Notes: a model not told the origin generated them from the letters alone. Shown: positions 25,510 through 34,678, numbered from the stretch's first letter. The stretch: DNA of 64,000 nt from an uncultured Phocaeicola sp. (GCA_948566455.1 CAOYQO010000001.1:1-64000), one strand, 5' to 3'. Numbers and translations: made by a program.

Positions 25510-27474
25510 TTATTCAGTTGAGGTAGCAGGATAAGTGAAAAGAATAGTCGGTCCTTCCTTACTGTCATGAATTACCTGATAAGTACCGCCGAAGTGTTTT
25601 AGTAATAAAAGGTTGACATCGTTACGCAAAGCAGAGTCCTGATTGGCATAATTGAGGTCTGCCAATGGAGAGTTCGTAACTTTGAAGCATAATATTTCTC
25701 CATTTTTATCTAAAGTGAATTGGAGATCACGTTCTTCTTTGAAAGATGGAGAGGGGCAAGTAAGAATACTGACGATGAGTTGCATCATCCGGTTTGTATC
25801 AGTATAAACAATATACTCGTCAATGTCACTGTAGAAATGAATATGCAAAGTTGGATTTTGCATTTGTGCCATTCCTACGGAATCCTTGCAAAGTTGTACA
25901 ATGTCATAGTCACTTAATTGGAACTTCATCATACCAGCCTCCAGACGGGATAGATCAAGAACATTGTTTACCAGACGCATTAATTGTTCAGTGTTTTGTT
26001 GAATGATGTCCGCATACTCTTTACGAGTAGGTTCGTCAATTTCCACTTCGTTTGCAATGATTTGTGAGAAACCTAATACTCCGTTCAGAGGAACCCGGAT
26101 GGCATGACTCATGTTGGACAAGAAACGGTTTTTCATTTCATTGGCCCGCTCTGTTTGACGTGTGGCTTTCTGGGTCTCTTTTTTTGAAATTTTCAATGCT
26201 TTTCGTATCCGGTTGATACGGAGCATATAAGTGATACATAGCACAAGTATGATTCCAAGGCTCAAGAGAATACTGGTTTGTACACGATTCCTGAGTTTCC
26301 CGCGTTCCCATACTAGCTGGTTAAGATGGTATATTTCTTTGATTTCTTCCAATTGCTTGGCTGATATGGCAGCAGTCAATGAATCTTGAATGTGATTAGA
26401 TTTTTCGTATAGTGGTAATGCTTCTGCATATTGACCCATTTCCAGCAGGATGTCAGCTTTGCGGGATAATTGTTTGGCGTACTCCGTTAATGCCGATTTA
26501 GATTGTTGCATATATATCAGAGCAGAATCCATGTGTACTAATGCATTTTGATATTTTTTAGTGTGGTGATAGTATTTGGCATAGGCATCATGATACATGG
26601 TTATGTAAGGGAGATAACTTTGCGGAGTTATGAAATCTTGTGCCTTCTCTATATAATATTGTGCAGAATCGGTTTTTCCTATACCTGTATAGTAGTAGGA
26701 CTGGAATACTGTTGAAAATAGGTAGAGGTTGAAGTAAGACTCATACATGTCAGGGTCCCAAGCTAACATTTCCTCCATTAGTTGCTTGTTTTCATCTAAA
26801 TATACTTTCAGGCTTTTATAATCATTTTGATCATTGCTGAACATAATCAGTTGTCCCAAAACATTGACTTGCGTACTGCTTGTCTTTTGCTCGGAAGTAT
26901 ATTCATGGGCCTTACGTAGCGCTTCTCCTTCTTCTTTCTTGCGATTGGTTTCATGATAGGCACTTGCCAGACATGAATATGCAGCTATGCATCCATCTAT
27001 ATTATCCAACTCTTCTGCTATCTTGAGCATTTCCAATGCTTCATTGATGGCATATTCATATTTTTCGCTATAAATATAGGTATATATAAGCAGTTTTTGT
27101 GCGTTGAAGTACAAACGATAGTATTTCATGCGTTCAGCAATGGGTTTTACATAATCAACCAATTTACTGACGCTGTCTATTTTTTCTTTATTATAGTAAT
27201 ATAGAATTTTAAAATAGGTACTGCTGCAGATGTATTTAGCATTTTTTTGAAGCTGTGCTTCGTTGAACATTTCTTCTGCATATTCTATATAATGCGGAGA
27301 ATTCTGCTCCGTAAGCACAAGCTTTTCGAGTAGTTTTAGTCTGGTAGTATCATGTGGAAGTGTTTGCAACTCTGTTATAAGACTATCGGTAACAGGTGAC
27401 CGTTTGATTGGTCTGTTTGCAAATATGAAAAAGAATTGAAGTAAAAGAACTACTATAAATAAGAGACGTTTCAT
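25510..27474 (-). CDS. TPR-containing degenerate histidine kinase (possible pseudokinase)
   Basis: A 654-residue protein with a signal segment (1-20), periplasmic TPR-like repeats (about 30-370), one transmembrane helix (about 397-417) and a HisKA-like domain. The H box reads NMSHAIRVPLNG: His457 is present, but the Glu and Thr of HEIRTPL are Ala and Val. The Glu is needed for kinase or phosphatase activity in most histidine kinases. The C-terminal ATPase region has no recognisable N, G1 or G2 box; the DTGxGI and GLGL signatures seen in its neighbour are absent. It is probably inactive as a kinase and may act as a sensory partner of the overlapping gene. Its start overlaps the stop of that upstream gene by 4 bp. 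Confidence 0.8.
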   Translation of the reverse strand: MKRLLFIVVLLLQFFFIFANRPIKRSPVTDSLITELQTLPHDTTRLKLLEKLVLTEQNSPHYIEYAEEMFNEAQLQKNAKYICSSTYFKILYYYNKEKIDSVSKLVDYVKPIAERMKYYRLYFNAQKLLIYTYIYSEKYEYAINEALEMLKIAEELDNIDGCIAAYSCLASAYHETNRKKEEGEALRKAHEYTSEQKTSSTQVNVLGQLIMFSNDQNDYKSLKVYLDENKQLMEEMLAWDPDMYESYFNLYLFSTVFQSYYYTGIGKTDSAQYYIEKAQDFITPQSYLPYITMYHDAYAKYYHHTKKYQNALVHMDSALIYMQQSKSALTEYAKQLSRKADILLEMGQYAEALPLYEKSNHIQDSLTAAISAKQLEEIKEIYHLNQLVWERGKLRNRVQTSILLSLGIILVLCITYMLRINRIRKALKISKKETQKATRQTERANEMKNRFLSNMSHAIRVPLNGVLGFSQIIANEVEIDEPTRKEYADIIQQNTEQLMRLVNNVLDLSRLEAGMMKFQLSDYDIVQLCKDSVGMAQMQNPTLHIHFYSDIDEYIVYTDTNRMMQLIVSILTCPSPSFKEERDLQFTLDKNGEILCFKVTNSPLADLNYANQDSALRNDVNLLLLKHFGGTYQVIHDSKEGPTILFTYPATSTE

Positions 27475-29318
27475 TCTGATACCTCCTTTCTGCTAGTTGA
27501 GACAATAGGATGGGTAAACAGGAAACGGGAACCATTCTTGTATTCGGGGTCAATCCATATTTTTCCACCGAAACGTTCCACAATTAGTTGGCAAATGGAA
27601 AGTCCCAATCCACTACCTTGCGCATTTTCATTCAGCTTTTCGAAACGATTGAATATTGCACCCTGCTTTTCCGGGGCTATGCCACAACCTGTATCTGATA
27701 CAGCAAACAGAGCAACTTCTTCTGACTGTTTTTCTAATGAAAGAGTAATACTTCCTTCTGTGGTAAATTTAGTGGCATTAATCAGTAAGTTGATTAGCAA
27801 TTGTTGAAGACGTGCTTCATCTGTATAGATTTCCAAGTTCTCTAAAGAAGTTTGGAACAGTACAGAAGCGGATGTTTGCTTTATCTTTTCTACCGTATCC
27901 ACTACATTCCGGCATATAGCTACAGCATTATTGTTTGCGAAAAGAAATTGCATTTTGCCAATTTCCAGACTAGAAAGATCTACGACATCATCTATGAGTT
28001 TCAACAGTAAATCTGAATTCTGCTGAATGATTTCATTGCATTGTTGCCGGGTACTGATATCAATATTTGCATCCGTCAGAATAGCAGAGAAACCGGACAA
28101 AGCATTTAGAGGCGTGCGTATTTCATGACTCATATTCGACAGAAAAACGCTCTTGGTACGGATGGAATTTTCTGCAATTTGCCGTGCTTTTTCCAGTTTT
28201 AGCCTGGATGCTATCAGTCGTTTATTGATCTTACGGATGTAGAGTACCGATGCAATGGATATACTTAAAATAAGGATACACCCCATGATAGAATAAAACA
28301 ATAATCGGTTACGTTCATTTTGATTATCCATTTCAAGACGGTCTACCTGATATATGGTTCGCAGCAGATTAATTTGCGAGGAGTAGTTGCGCGCGTTGAT
28401 AGAATTTCGTGCAGCATTGATATCTTGAAATATTTCGCATGCCTCTTTGGCTCTTCCACGTTTGGTATACAGTCGTGCCAGTGAATTCTTCATTTTCAGA
28501 TATCTGTTGTAGACATTGGCGCTACTGGTACTAACGGTCAGTTCATTATATAATTTTATGGCTTGCTCGTCATCTTCGACTTGCTTGGCATATTCGGCTT
28601 GGATATATTTCAAAATAGAACTGTGAAAAAAGAAAGGATAATACTCATACCATTCTTCTGCTTCCTGAATATATTTCCGAGCTTGTTCCAAGTTATTAGT
28701 ATGAAGATAATAGTAGGCTTGAAAGATATTTTCTATGAAGCGGCTATGTCGATAGTCTTTTACTTGTTCTATCTGTTCCAAATAGTCTTTAGCTTCATTT
28801 AATCGTCCCAGTCTGATAAGTGTGGGGATTAATTGGATAAGTACTTTTTCCTGTAATTTTTCGGAGTCTGCAATTTTATATAGCTTCTGCATGGCTATTT
28901 CATATTCCTCGATAGCTTCATTAGTCATGTTGGCATTGAGGTAAGTATCGCCGATGGCATAATGTGATATGGCTATTCCTATATCATATTTCATTAAGGT
29001 GGCTTGTTGTAGCATGGCATTTGCTTTTTCCAATGCTTCATTGATATGTCCATCAGATACAAGTGCATAAGCAGCCATTTGCTGCATGAGGAACATGTGT
29101 TTATAATCCTTCTTGTTACGAAATGCGTCAACAAGCTCATCTTCCCACTGGGCAATATCATGCAATCTGACTTCTTGAGAATAGGCCAGATTATTATCCA
29201 TCAGATACTCCATTAGGTGTATACGCTCATCTACCAAATCCAGATTTGCCGATTGGATGTAGGAAGTACTGTAAAATAGCATCAACAAAAATAGTATGAT
29301 CGTTTTACTGAGCCTCAC
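27471..29318 (-). CDS. TPR-containing sensor histidine kinase
   Basis: A 615-residue protein starting at GTG (29318), which keeps a good signal peptide ending near IQSA. It has TPR-like repeats (about 60-315), a membrane helix (about 340-362) and HisKA with His398 in NMSHEIRTPLNA. The ATPase domain is complete: NLLINATKF, DTGCGIAPEK and GSGLGLSICQLI. The protein should autophosphorylate, but neither it nor the downstream partner has a receiver, so the response regulator lies elsewhere. It is co-transcribed with the degenerate paralogue through an ATGA overlap. Confidence 0.9.
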   Translation of the reverse strand: MRLSKTIILFLLMLFYSTSYIQSANLDLVDERIHLMEYLMDNNLAYSQEVRLHDIAQWEDELVDAFRNKKDYKHMFLMQQMAAYALVSDGHINEALEKANAMLQQATLMKYDIGIAISHYAIGDTYLNANMTNEAIEEYEIAMQKLYKIADSEKLQEKVLIQLIPTLIRLGRLNEAKDYLEQIEQVKDYRHSRFIENIFQAYYYLHTNNLEQARKYIQEAEEWYEYYPFFFHSSILKYIQAEYAKQVEDDEQAIKLYNELTVSTSSANVYNRYLKMKNSLARLYTKRGRAKEACEIFQDINAARNSINARNYSSQINLLRTIYQVDRLEMDNQNERNRLLFYSIMGCILILSISIASVLYIRKINKRLIASRLKLEKARQIAENSIRTKSVFLSNMSHEIRTPLNALSGFSAILTDANIDISTRQQCNEIIQQNSDLLLKLIDDVVDLSSLEIGKMQFLFANNNAVAICRNVVDTVEKIKQTSASVLFQTSLENLEIYTDEARLQQLLINLLINATKFTTEGSITLSLEKQSEEVALFAVSDTGCGIAPEKQGAIFNRFEKLNENAQGSGLGLSICQLIVERFGGKIWIDPEYKNGSRFLFTHPIVSTSRKEVSE

Positions 29319-29373
29319 CTGATTAATTAAATGTTTATATAATGAAATCTGATTACTTGCGACAAAAATAAAT

Positions 29374-29411
29374 AAAAGGGGCGAGATATCCGAAAATGTC
29401 TCGCCCTTTTT
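29374..29411 (-). terminator. Rho-independent terminator of the rho gene
   Basis: GGGCGAGA and TCTCGCCC form a perfect stem with A-tract and T-tract flanks (AAAAG and CTTTTT), about 50 bp after the rho stop. The symmetric flanks would allow it to work on either strand. Confidence 0.88.
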
Positions 29412-29459
29412 GTATATATAATCCTATTTATTGTTGATTTTGTCTTTTTAGCTGTGATT

Positions 29460-31523
29460 TTAGCTATTCATGCTCATTAAGAACTCGTCATTATCTTTAG
29501 TTTTTTCCATGCGGTCTTTCACAAAGTCCATAGCTTCAATCGGATTCATATCAGCCAGATATTTGCGGAGTATCCACATACGATCCAAAGTTTGCTTGTC
29601 TTGCAGCAAGTCGTCACGACGGGTGCTGGAAGCAACAATATTGACAGCTGGGAAGATGCGTTTGTTAGACAGGTTGCGGTCGAGCTGCAATTCCATGTTA
29701 CCTGTACCCTTGAATTCTTCGAAGATAACTTCATCCATCTTGGAACCTGTATCAATCAAGGCAGTAGCAAGAATAGTGAGCGAACCACCGTTTTCAATAT
29801 TACGGGCAGCTCCGAAGAAACGTTTGGGCTTATGAAGTGCATTGGCGTCCACACCACCGGAAAGTACTTTACCGGAAGCCGGAGATACTGTATTGTAAGC
29901 ACGTGCCAAACGTGTAATTGAATCCAGGAAGATCACTACGTCATGACCGCATTCTACCAGTCTTTTGGCTTTTTCCAGCACAATACCGGCGATTTTCACG
30001 TGGCGTTCGGCAGGTTCGTCAAAAGTGGAAGCAATGACTTCGGCATTTACGGTGCGTGCCATGTCGGTTACTTCTTCCGGGCGTTCGTCGATAAGTAACA
30101 TAATCATGTAGACTTCCGGATGATTTGCTGCGATAGCATTGGCTATATCTTTCATCAAGATAGTCTTACCGGTTTTAGGTTGTGCCACGATCAATGCACG
30201 CTGGCCTTTACCGATAGGAGCAAAGAGATCTACTACACGAGCAGACATAGAGTCTGAATAGCCACCTTTGCACAATCTGAATTTTTCGTCGGGGAATAAT
30301 GGCGTGAGATGTTCAAATGGTACGCGGTCACGTACGAAAGCCGGGTCACGTCCATTGATTTTTCCCACTTTTACTAATGGGAAATATTTCTCACCTTCTT
30401 TAGGAGGACGGATTACACCCTCTACAACATCACCGGTTTTCAGACCAAACAGTTTGATTTGAGATTGAGATACATAAATATCATCCGGTGAAGAAAGGTA
30501 ATTATAGTCGGAAGAACGAAGGAATCCGTAACCATCCTGCATGATTTCCAGTACGCCTGTACCGGTTAGGATATCGTCGAATTCGTATACTTTTTCACGT
30601 TCAACTACAGGTCTGCGTTCGGGGATAGGAGAATAATTTTCGTTGTTGGCATTCGGTTGTGCCGGACGCTGCTGTTGTACGGGACGTGGGTTGTTGTTCC
30701 GGTTGTTATTATTGTTGTTGTTATTATTGTAAGGGGTATTATTATTGTTGTCTCGGAGACGAAGGCGTGGACGTTGATTGGCAGGAACAGATTCAACTAC
30801 AGGAACTGCGGGTGTTTCAGCTTTAGTTGCTTCAAACTTACCGAGAAGTTCAGAAGGCAGTTCTACTTTTTCGGTCGGAAGGTCTTCGATAGGAATGAAG
30901 TCATCTTCGGGTTCTGCCAGGATAGGGCTGTCTTCCACTACGACTTTCTTGATAACTTTAGGCGCTTCTGTTTCAAAATTCAATTCGGGCTCAGCTTTCT
31001 TAGGCTCTTCCTTCTTTGCAACAGGTACAGGTGCGGGTATGGGAGCTTTTTCTTCTACCTTAGCTTTACGCGGACGTCCCGGTTTACGCTTCGTTGAGTT
31101 AGGCGTTTCAGCTTTTTCAGGAGCTTCTGTAGCTGTTACAGCTACTTCTTTTTCCGTTACCGGCGCTTTAGGTGCCTCTGCTACCGGTGCTTTTACTGCT
31201 TCTGGTTGTACTTTAGCGGCTGCTACTGAAGCGTCAGCTTTTGCCTTAGTGAGATCGCCATTTTTGTTGGCGGTAAAGACTTTGTCAGTACTCTCTTTTT
31301 TTACGGTTACGCGGGTACGTTTCTGTTGTCTGTCCACTTTACGCTCTTCTTTCAGCTTTTCAGCAGCAACCTTTTTGGTAGCACCTGCGATGGCTTGTTC
31401 ATCAAGTATCTTGTAAACAAGTTCTTCTTTTTTTAGTGAGTCTGTCTTTTTAATACCCAGTTCTTGGGCAATAGATTGAAGTTCCGACAAATTTTTGTCG
31501 TTCAATTGAATGATATTATACAT
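29460..31523 (-). CDS. rho: Transcription termination factor Rho with long disordered insert
   Basis: A 687-residue Rho, compared with about 420 in E. coli. It has an N-terminal Rho_N helical domain (1-45), an Ala/Pro/Lys/Glu-rich low-complexity insert (about 50-300) that ends with an Asn run, a cold-shock RNA-binding domain (about 310-390: GVLEIMQDGYGFLRSSDYNY) and the ATPase core with P-loop AQPKTGKTI (about 449-457) and the Q/R loop region. It terminates transcripts as a hexameric RNA translocase. The disordered insert in Bacteroides Rho is reported to drive condensate formation (recalled knowledge). A -7 box about 190 nt upstream implies a long leader, which may allow autoregulation. Confidence 0.96.
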   Translation of the reverse strand: MYNIIQLNDKNLSELQSIAQELGIKKTDSLKKEELVYKILDEQAIAGATKKVAAEKLKEERKVDRQQKRTRVTVKKESTDKVFTANKNGDLTKAKADASVAAAKVQPEAVKAPVAEAPKAPVTEKEVAVTATEAPEKAETPNSTKRKPGRPRKAKVEEKAPIPAPVPVAKKEEPKKAEPELNFETEAPKVIKKVVVEDSPILAEPEDDFIPIEDLPTEKVELPSELLGKFEATKAETPAVPVVESVPANQRPRLRLRDNNNNTPYNNNNNNNNNRNNNPRPVQQQRPAQPNANNENYSPIPERRPVVEREKVYEFDDILTGTGVLEIMQDGYGFLRSSDYNYLSSPDDIYVSQSQIKLFGLKTGDVVEGVIRPPKEGEKYFPLVKVGKINGRDPAFVRDRVPFEHLTPLFPDEKFRLCKGGYSDSMSARVVDLFAPIGKGQRALIVAQPKTGKTILMKDIANAIAANHPEVYMIMLLIDERPEEVTDMARTVNAEVIASTFDEPAERHVKIAGIVLEKAKRLVECGHDVVIFLDSITRLARAYNTVSPASGKVLSGGVDANALHKPKRFFGAARNIENGGSLTILATALIDTGSKMDEVIFEEFKGTGNMELQLDRNLSNKRIFPAVNIVASSTRRDDLLQDKQTLDRMWILRKYLADMNPIEAMDFVKDRMEKTKDNDEFLMSMNS

Positions 31524-31713
31524 ACAGTATATATGTGAATGGTTTAAAATTTCTTTTGTTATTGGACAGATATGTTCACACGGCTGCGGTTGTCGTCACA
31601 AGCAACGTGGCAAATATACCTTTATTTAATATAATGATTATGGGATATTTATTATTGAACCGGAAAACTGTTAGCTACCCGCACTTAGGAGTTTACAGAA
31701 TGTTTCAACGGCG

Positions 31714-31721
31714 CAAAGGTA
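31714..31721 (-). promoter_or_regulatory. Putative -7 box of rho
   Basis: Minus-strand TACCTTTG lies about 190 nt before the rho ATG. If it is used, the rho mRNA has a leader of roughly 180 nt. Confidence 0.4.
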
Positions 31722-31774
31722 ATAAATATTTTTGGTTTCATAAACAATTCGTCTTTTTTTTAATTTTAAAACTT

Positions 31775-31782
31775 TATCTTTG
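31775..31782 (+). promoter_or_regulatory. -7 box of the EFR1 ferredoxin gene
   Basis: TATCTTTG lies 31 nt before the ATG at 31814. It supports that start over upstream in-frame codons, because transcription would begin near 31789. Confidence 0.55.
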
Positions 31783-31813
31783 CTTGATAAACCAAGAAAA
31801 AGCGCATATATTT

Positions 31814-32644
31814 ATGGATATAAACGAAGTTCATTTCATCTATTTTTCGCCTACTCGTACTTCTAAACAAGTTGGTGAGGCAATTGTTCGCGGAACAGGA
31901 CTAACAAATGTTGTTACTACGAATTTAACACTGCATGCTGCTGAGGTAGATATTCCGGAGAATACACTGACTCTTATTGCTGTGCCGGTGTATGGCGGCA
32001 AGGTAGCTCCTTTGGCTATGGAGCGGTTGCAGGGCATTCGTGCATCGGGATCTCCGGTTGTGCTGGTAGTAGTTTATGGTAACCGTGCGTATGAAAAGGC
32101 TTTGATAGAATTGGATGCATTTGCTTCTGCCCAAGGTTTCAAAGTTATTGCCGGGGCTACTTTTGTGGGAGAACATTCGTATAGTACGGAACAAAATCCA
32201 ATAGCCCCAGGGCGTCCGGATGCAAATGATTTGCAATATGCGGAGGAATTTGGTGCGAAGATACGGACGAAAATAAATGCCGCCGTTGATATGGAACACT
32301 TGTATCCGGTGGATGTGAACCGTATTCAGCGCCCGCGCCAGCCTTTTCTGCCTTTGTTCAAGTTTCTGCGCCGGGTGATAAAGTTGCGTAAAAGTGGTGT
32401 TCTTTTGCCGCGTGTACCGGAAGTGAATGCGGAACTTTGCACGCATTGTGGCGTTTGCGCTGTACATTGTCCTTCGGGAGCTATTCTGAAAGGTGACGAA
32501 TGTAATACGATTGCCGAAAAGTGTATCAAGTGTTGCGCATGCGTCAAAGGATGTTCGTTCAAGGCGCGGACGTATGATACTCCGTTTGCTTCATTGCTTT
32601 CAGACTGCTTTGTGCGGCAGAAAGAGGACCGGATTATTTTATAG
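31814..32644 (+). CDS. EFR1-family flavodoxin-like 4Fe-4S ferredoxin
   Basis: A 276-residue protein. The N-terminal flavodoxin-like domain (about 1-150) starts with FIYFSPTRTSKQVGEAIV. The C-terminal part has two CX2CX2CX3C clusters, CTHCGVCAVHCPSGAI and CIKCCACVKGCSFKA. It is a cytoplasmic electron carrier of the EFR1 type; partner enzymes are unknown. The start at 31814 is chosen because the promoter box at 31775-31782 lies just before it and the flavodoxin motif then falls at the usual distance; the frame is open further up to 31535. Confidence 0.85.
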   Translation: MDINEVHFIYFSPTRTSKQVGEAIVRGTGLTNVVTTNLTLHAAEVDIPENTLTLIAVPVYGGKVAPLAMERLQGIRASGSPVVLVVVYGNRAYEKALIELDAFASAQGFKVIAGATFVGEHSYSTEQNPIAPGRPDANDLQYAEEFGAKIRTKINAAVDMEHLYPVDVNRIQRPRQPFLPLFKFLRRVIKLRKSGVLLPRVPEVNAELCTHCGVCAVHCPSGAILKGDECNTIAEKCIKCCACVKGCSFKARTYDTPFASLLSDCFVRQKEDRIIL

Positions 32645-32794
32645 CTTTAATCCTACATGCAATAAACTCCTTATCATTCAGAATTTCTATAGAATTCTCC
32701 GATACATTTGTGTCTGTATTTATATTATTAAGGCGGTACCTCAAAACTCGTCAGTAACGCTTAAAAGACAATACATACGGTATAAATGGGCGTT

Positions 32795-32898
32795 TTATTT
32801 TCCCAACTGGAGAAAAATAGCTTAGTAATAGCTGATTGTAGCGCAACCCTTTATTCGCGTAATTTGTGTTCTATTATAATGTTTTGTTCATAACCCTG
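32795..32898. repeat. Diverged ~100-bp direct repeat, copy 1
   Basis: This copy starts at TTATTTTCCCAAC and ends TTGTTCATAACCCTG. It is clearly similar to 33121-33220, sharing for example GGAGAAAAATA, CTTAGTAATAGCTGATTG and GTAATTTGTGTT. It lies in the gene-free 32645-33352 region between the convergent ferredoxin and tilS genes. Its function is unknown. Confidence 0.8.
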
Positions 32899-32999
32899 AG
32901 AAAGATTATGTACCAAGTTGTTTTTTAATGATTACATAACTAAAAGTGCCGTCAGAAGCCTTTCTGAACGGGGTGACTGTTTTTTACTAAAACCTTATC

Positions 33000-33062
33000 G
33001 GATTTTTACTAATTTTCCGGTAGATTTTTACTAATTTTCAGTCGTGAATTTAGTAAAAATCC
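33000..33062. repeat. 13-bp inverted repeat with internal TTTTTACTAA direct repeats
   Basis: GGATTTTTACTAA (33000-33012) pairs perfectly with TTAGTAAAAATCC (33050-33062). TTTTTACTAA also occurs at 32981 and in the 33023-33034 copy, so the motif is present three times direct and once inverted within 82 bp. Confidence 0.8.
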
Positions 33063-33120
33063 GAAGCCCTTTTAGCAAAGGGTGGGACGGATGTATTATG
33101 TGTAACTATTTTTCTCTTAT

Positions 33121-33220
33121 TTATTTTCCCAACCGGAGAAAAATAACTTAGTAATAGCTGATTGCAGTGCAGACCTTTATTTGTGTAATTCGCGTAATTT
33201 GTGTTTTGTTCATAACCGTG
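33121..33220. repeat. Diverged ~100-bp direct repeat, copy 2
   Basis: This is the partner of 32795-32898, with scattered substitutions and a few small indels. Both copies point the same way and flank the TTTTTACTAA cluster. No open frame in either copy looks protein-like. Confidence 0.8.
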
Positions 33221-33238
33221 CAGAAATGGATGAAAGAG

Positions 33239-33336
33239 TGATAAGGCGGTAAGATGATAGAGTGATAAAGTAGCTGCGCTATATATCACAGAGCGTTATC
33301 CCGCTATCACTTTATCACCCTACCACATTATCGCAC
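33239..33336. repeat. GTGATAA-type palindromic intergenic element
   Basis: This imperfect long inverted repeat is built from GTGATAA-like heptamers: GTGATAAGG...GAGTGATAAAGTAGC on the left, and GCTATCACTTTATCACCC...TTATCGCAC on the right. It sits just downstream of tilS and resembles the element at 47695-47774. Confidence 0.75.
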
Positions 33337-33352
33337 TTTGTTCATATCTGAT

Positions 33353-34663
33353 TCAATAAGGAATAAACTTCAGAATAACAACTTTCCGTGTTTGGGTGTC
33401 TATTTTGAAACGATTATCAGTACGTTCGCCTATCAACCAAATGATATGGGAACCACTGCAAAGCACCCATTGTTGTTCTTTGCGGGAAAGGGAGAATTTC
33501 CGATCAGTAAGGTAATCGCTGATCTTTTTTCGTCCGGTCATACCAAAGGGAACGAATGTGTCGCCTTGTCGGCAGTGTCTGACTGTGAGAGGTTGTTTTA
33601 GTTTGTCTGCATCGAAGCAAGCAGTGCTTCGGTCGCAGGGAATGATGAAATCATCCGTGACTTCTAATTCTTCCATTGTCAGACGGAAGGGTAGGGTAGG
33701 GTCATCTGGAGAGAAGACAGTTGAAGCATCTTCTGAACAGACTGGTTCTATCAGCAGAAGCTCCCGATCTTTAATTACACGCCATTCTCCGCTAAGGAAT
33801 ATCTTCCCCGGTTGTCCGTTCAGGGAGGTGAAAATATCTTTGATCTGTGCACTGTTAAATCCTAATGGAGATAAGATCTCAAATAATAAAGTTTCCGGTG
33901 CAGGTTCTTGGAGCAAAGCACTGATTAGGATACCTTGTTCGGTTTGCACTTTCTGCTTACCTTCTTCTATACCTTTCTTATATAAGAGAGCTGCATCATT
34001 CAGATGTTCTGAGGTGCGGAGAAGGCTTTCTTTTACGGAGGGATTGATTTCCTGCATAAGAGGCAATAGGTTGAGGCGTATCTTGTTGCGTGTATATTCG
34101 TCTTGCAGGTTGGTGCTGTCCGTTACGTAAGATTGCCCGATTTCTTGTAGGTATTCGGTTATTTCTTTCCGGTCGAGGCATAACAAAGGACGGACAATGT
34201 TTCCGTTTTTGGGGCGGATACCCAATAGACCGTTGATGCCTGTTCCGCGGATAAGGTTGAGCAGGAGAGTTTCTACACTATCATCTTTATGATGGGCCAC
34301 GGCGATAACGTCGGCCCCTTGTTGTAGGCGGAGCTGTTCAAACCAGGCATAACGTAATTCCCGCGCTGCCATTTCAATGGATATGTGGCGCTTTTCCGCT
34401 TCTTCCATAGTTTGGAAATGTTGGACATGTAACGGAACTACCAGTTGCAAGCATAGTTCGCGGACAAACATTTCATCTCGAACCGACTCATCTCCCCGCA
34501 GATGGAAATTGCAATGTGCCGCCTCGCAGGTGTACCCCATATCAAGAAGTAGACGCAACAAAGCTACTGAGTCCGCTCCGCCACTCAGCGTTACCAGTAT
34601 TTTGTCTTCTCGTGTGAAAAGCTTTTCCTGATCAATGTATTGCTCTATTTTCTTTTTATTCAT
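33353..34663 (-). CDS. tilS: tRNA(Ile)-lysidine synthetase
   Basis: A 436-residue protein. The PP-loop SGGADS is at 27-32 (LVTLSGGADSVALLRLLL), followed by HFHLRGxES-type NFHLRGDESVRDE and VAHHKDDSVETLLLNLIRGTG. The C-terminal TilS domains follow, with SDYLTDRKFSLSRKEQQWVL. It converts C34 of the CAU anticodon of tRNA-Ile to lysidine, an essential reaction. A TATCTTTG box ends only 7 nt before the ATG, so the mRNA is probably leaderless or nearly so. Confidence 0.95.
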   Translation of the reverse strand: MNKKKIEQYIDQEKLFTREDKILVTLSGGADSVALLRLLLDMGYTCEAAHCNFHLRGDESVRDEMFVRELCLQLVVPLHVQHFQTMEEAEKRHISIEMAARELRYAWFEQLRLQQGADVIAVAHHKDDSVETLLLNLIRGTGINGLLGIRPKNGNIVRPLLCLDRKEITEYLQEIGQSYVTDSTNLQDEYTRNKIRLNLLPLMQEINPSVKESLLRTSEHLNDAALLYKKGIEEGKQKVQTEQGILISALLQEPAPETLLFEILSPLGFNSAQIKDIFTSLNGQPGKIFLSGEWRVIKDRELLLIEPVCSEDASTVFSPDDPTLPFRLTMEELEVTDDFIIPCDRSTACFDADKLKQPLTVRHCRQGDTFVPFGMTGRKKISDYLTDRKFSLSRKEQQWVLCSGSHIIWLIGERTDNRFKIDTQTRKVVILKFIPY

Positions 34664-34670
34664 AGTGGTG

Positions 34671-34678
34671 CAAAGATA
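34671..34678 (-). promoter_or_regulatory. -7 box of tilS, next to the start codon
   Basis: Minus-strand TATCTTTG is separated from the tilS ATG by 7 nt (CACCACT), so the predicted transcription start falls at or within a base or two of the start codon. Confidence 0.5.

Noticed and set aside
30778..31416. Ser/Ala/Thr-rich plus-strand frame opposite rho
   Set aside because: It mirrors the low-complexity insert of Rho, whose composition creates open antisense frames.
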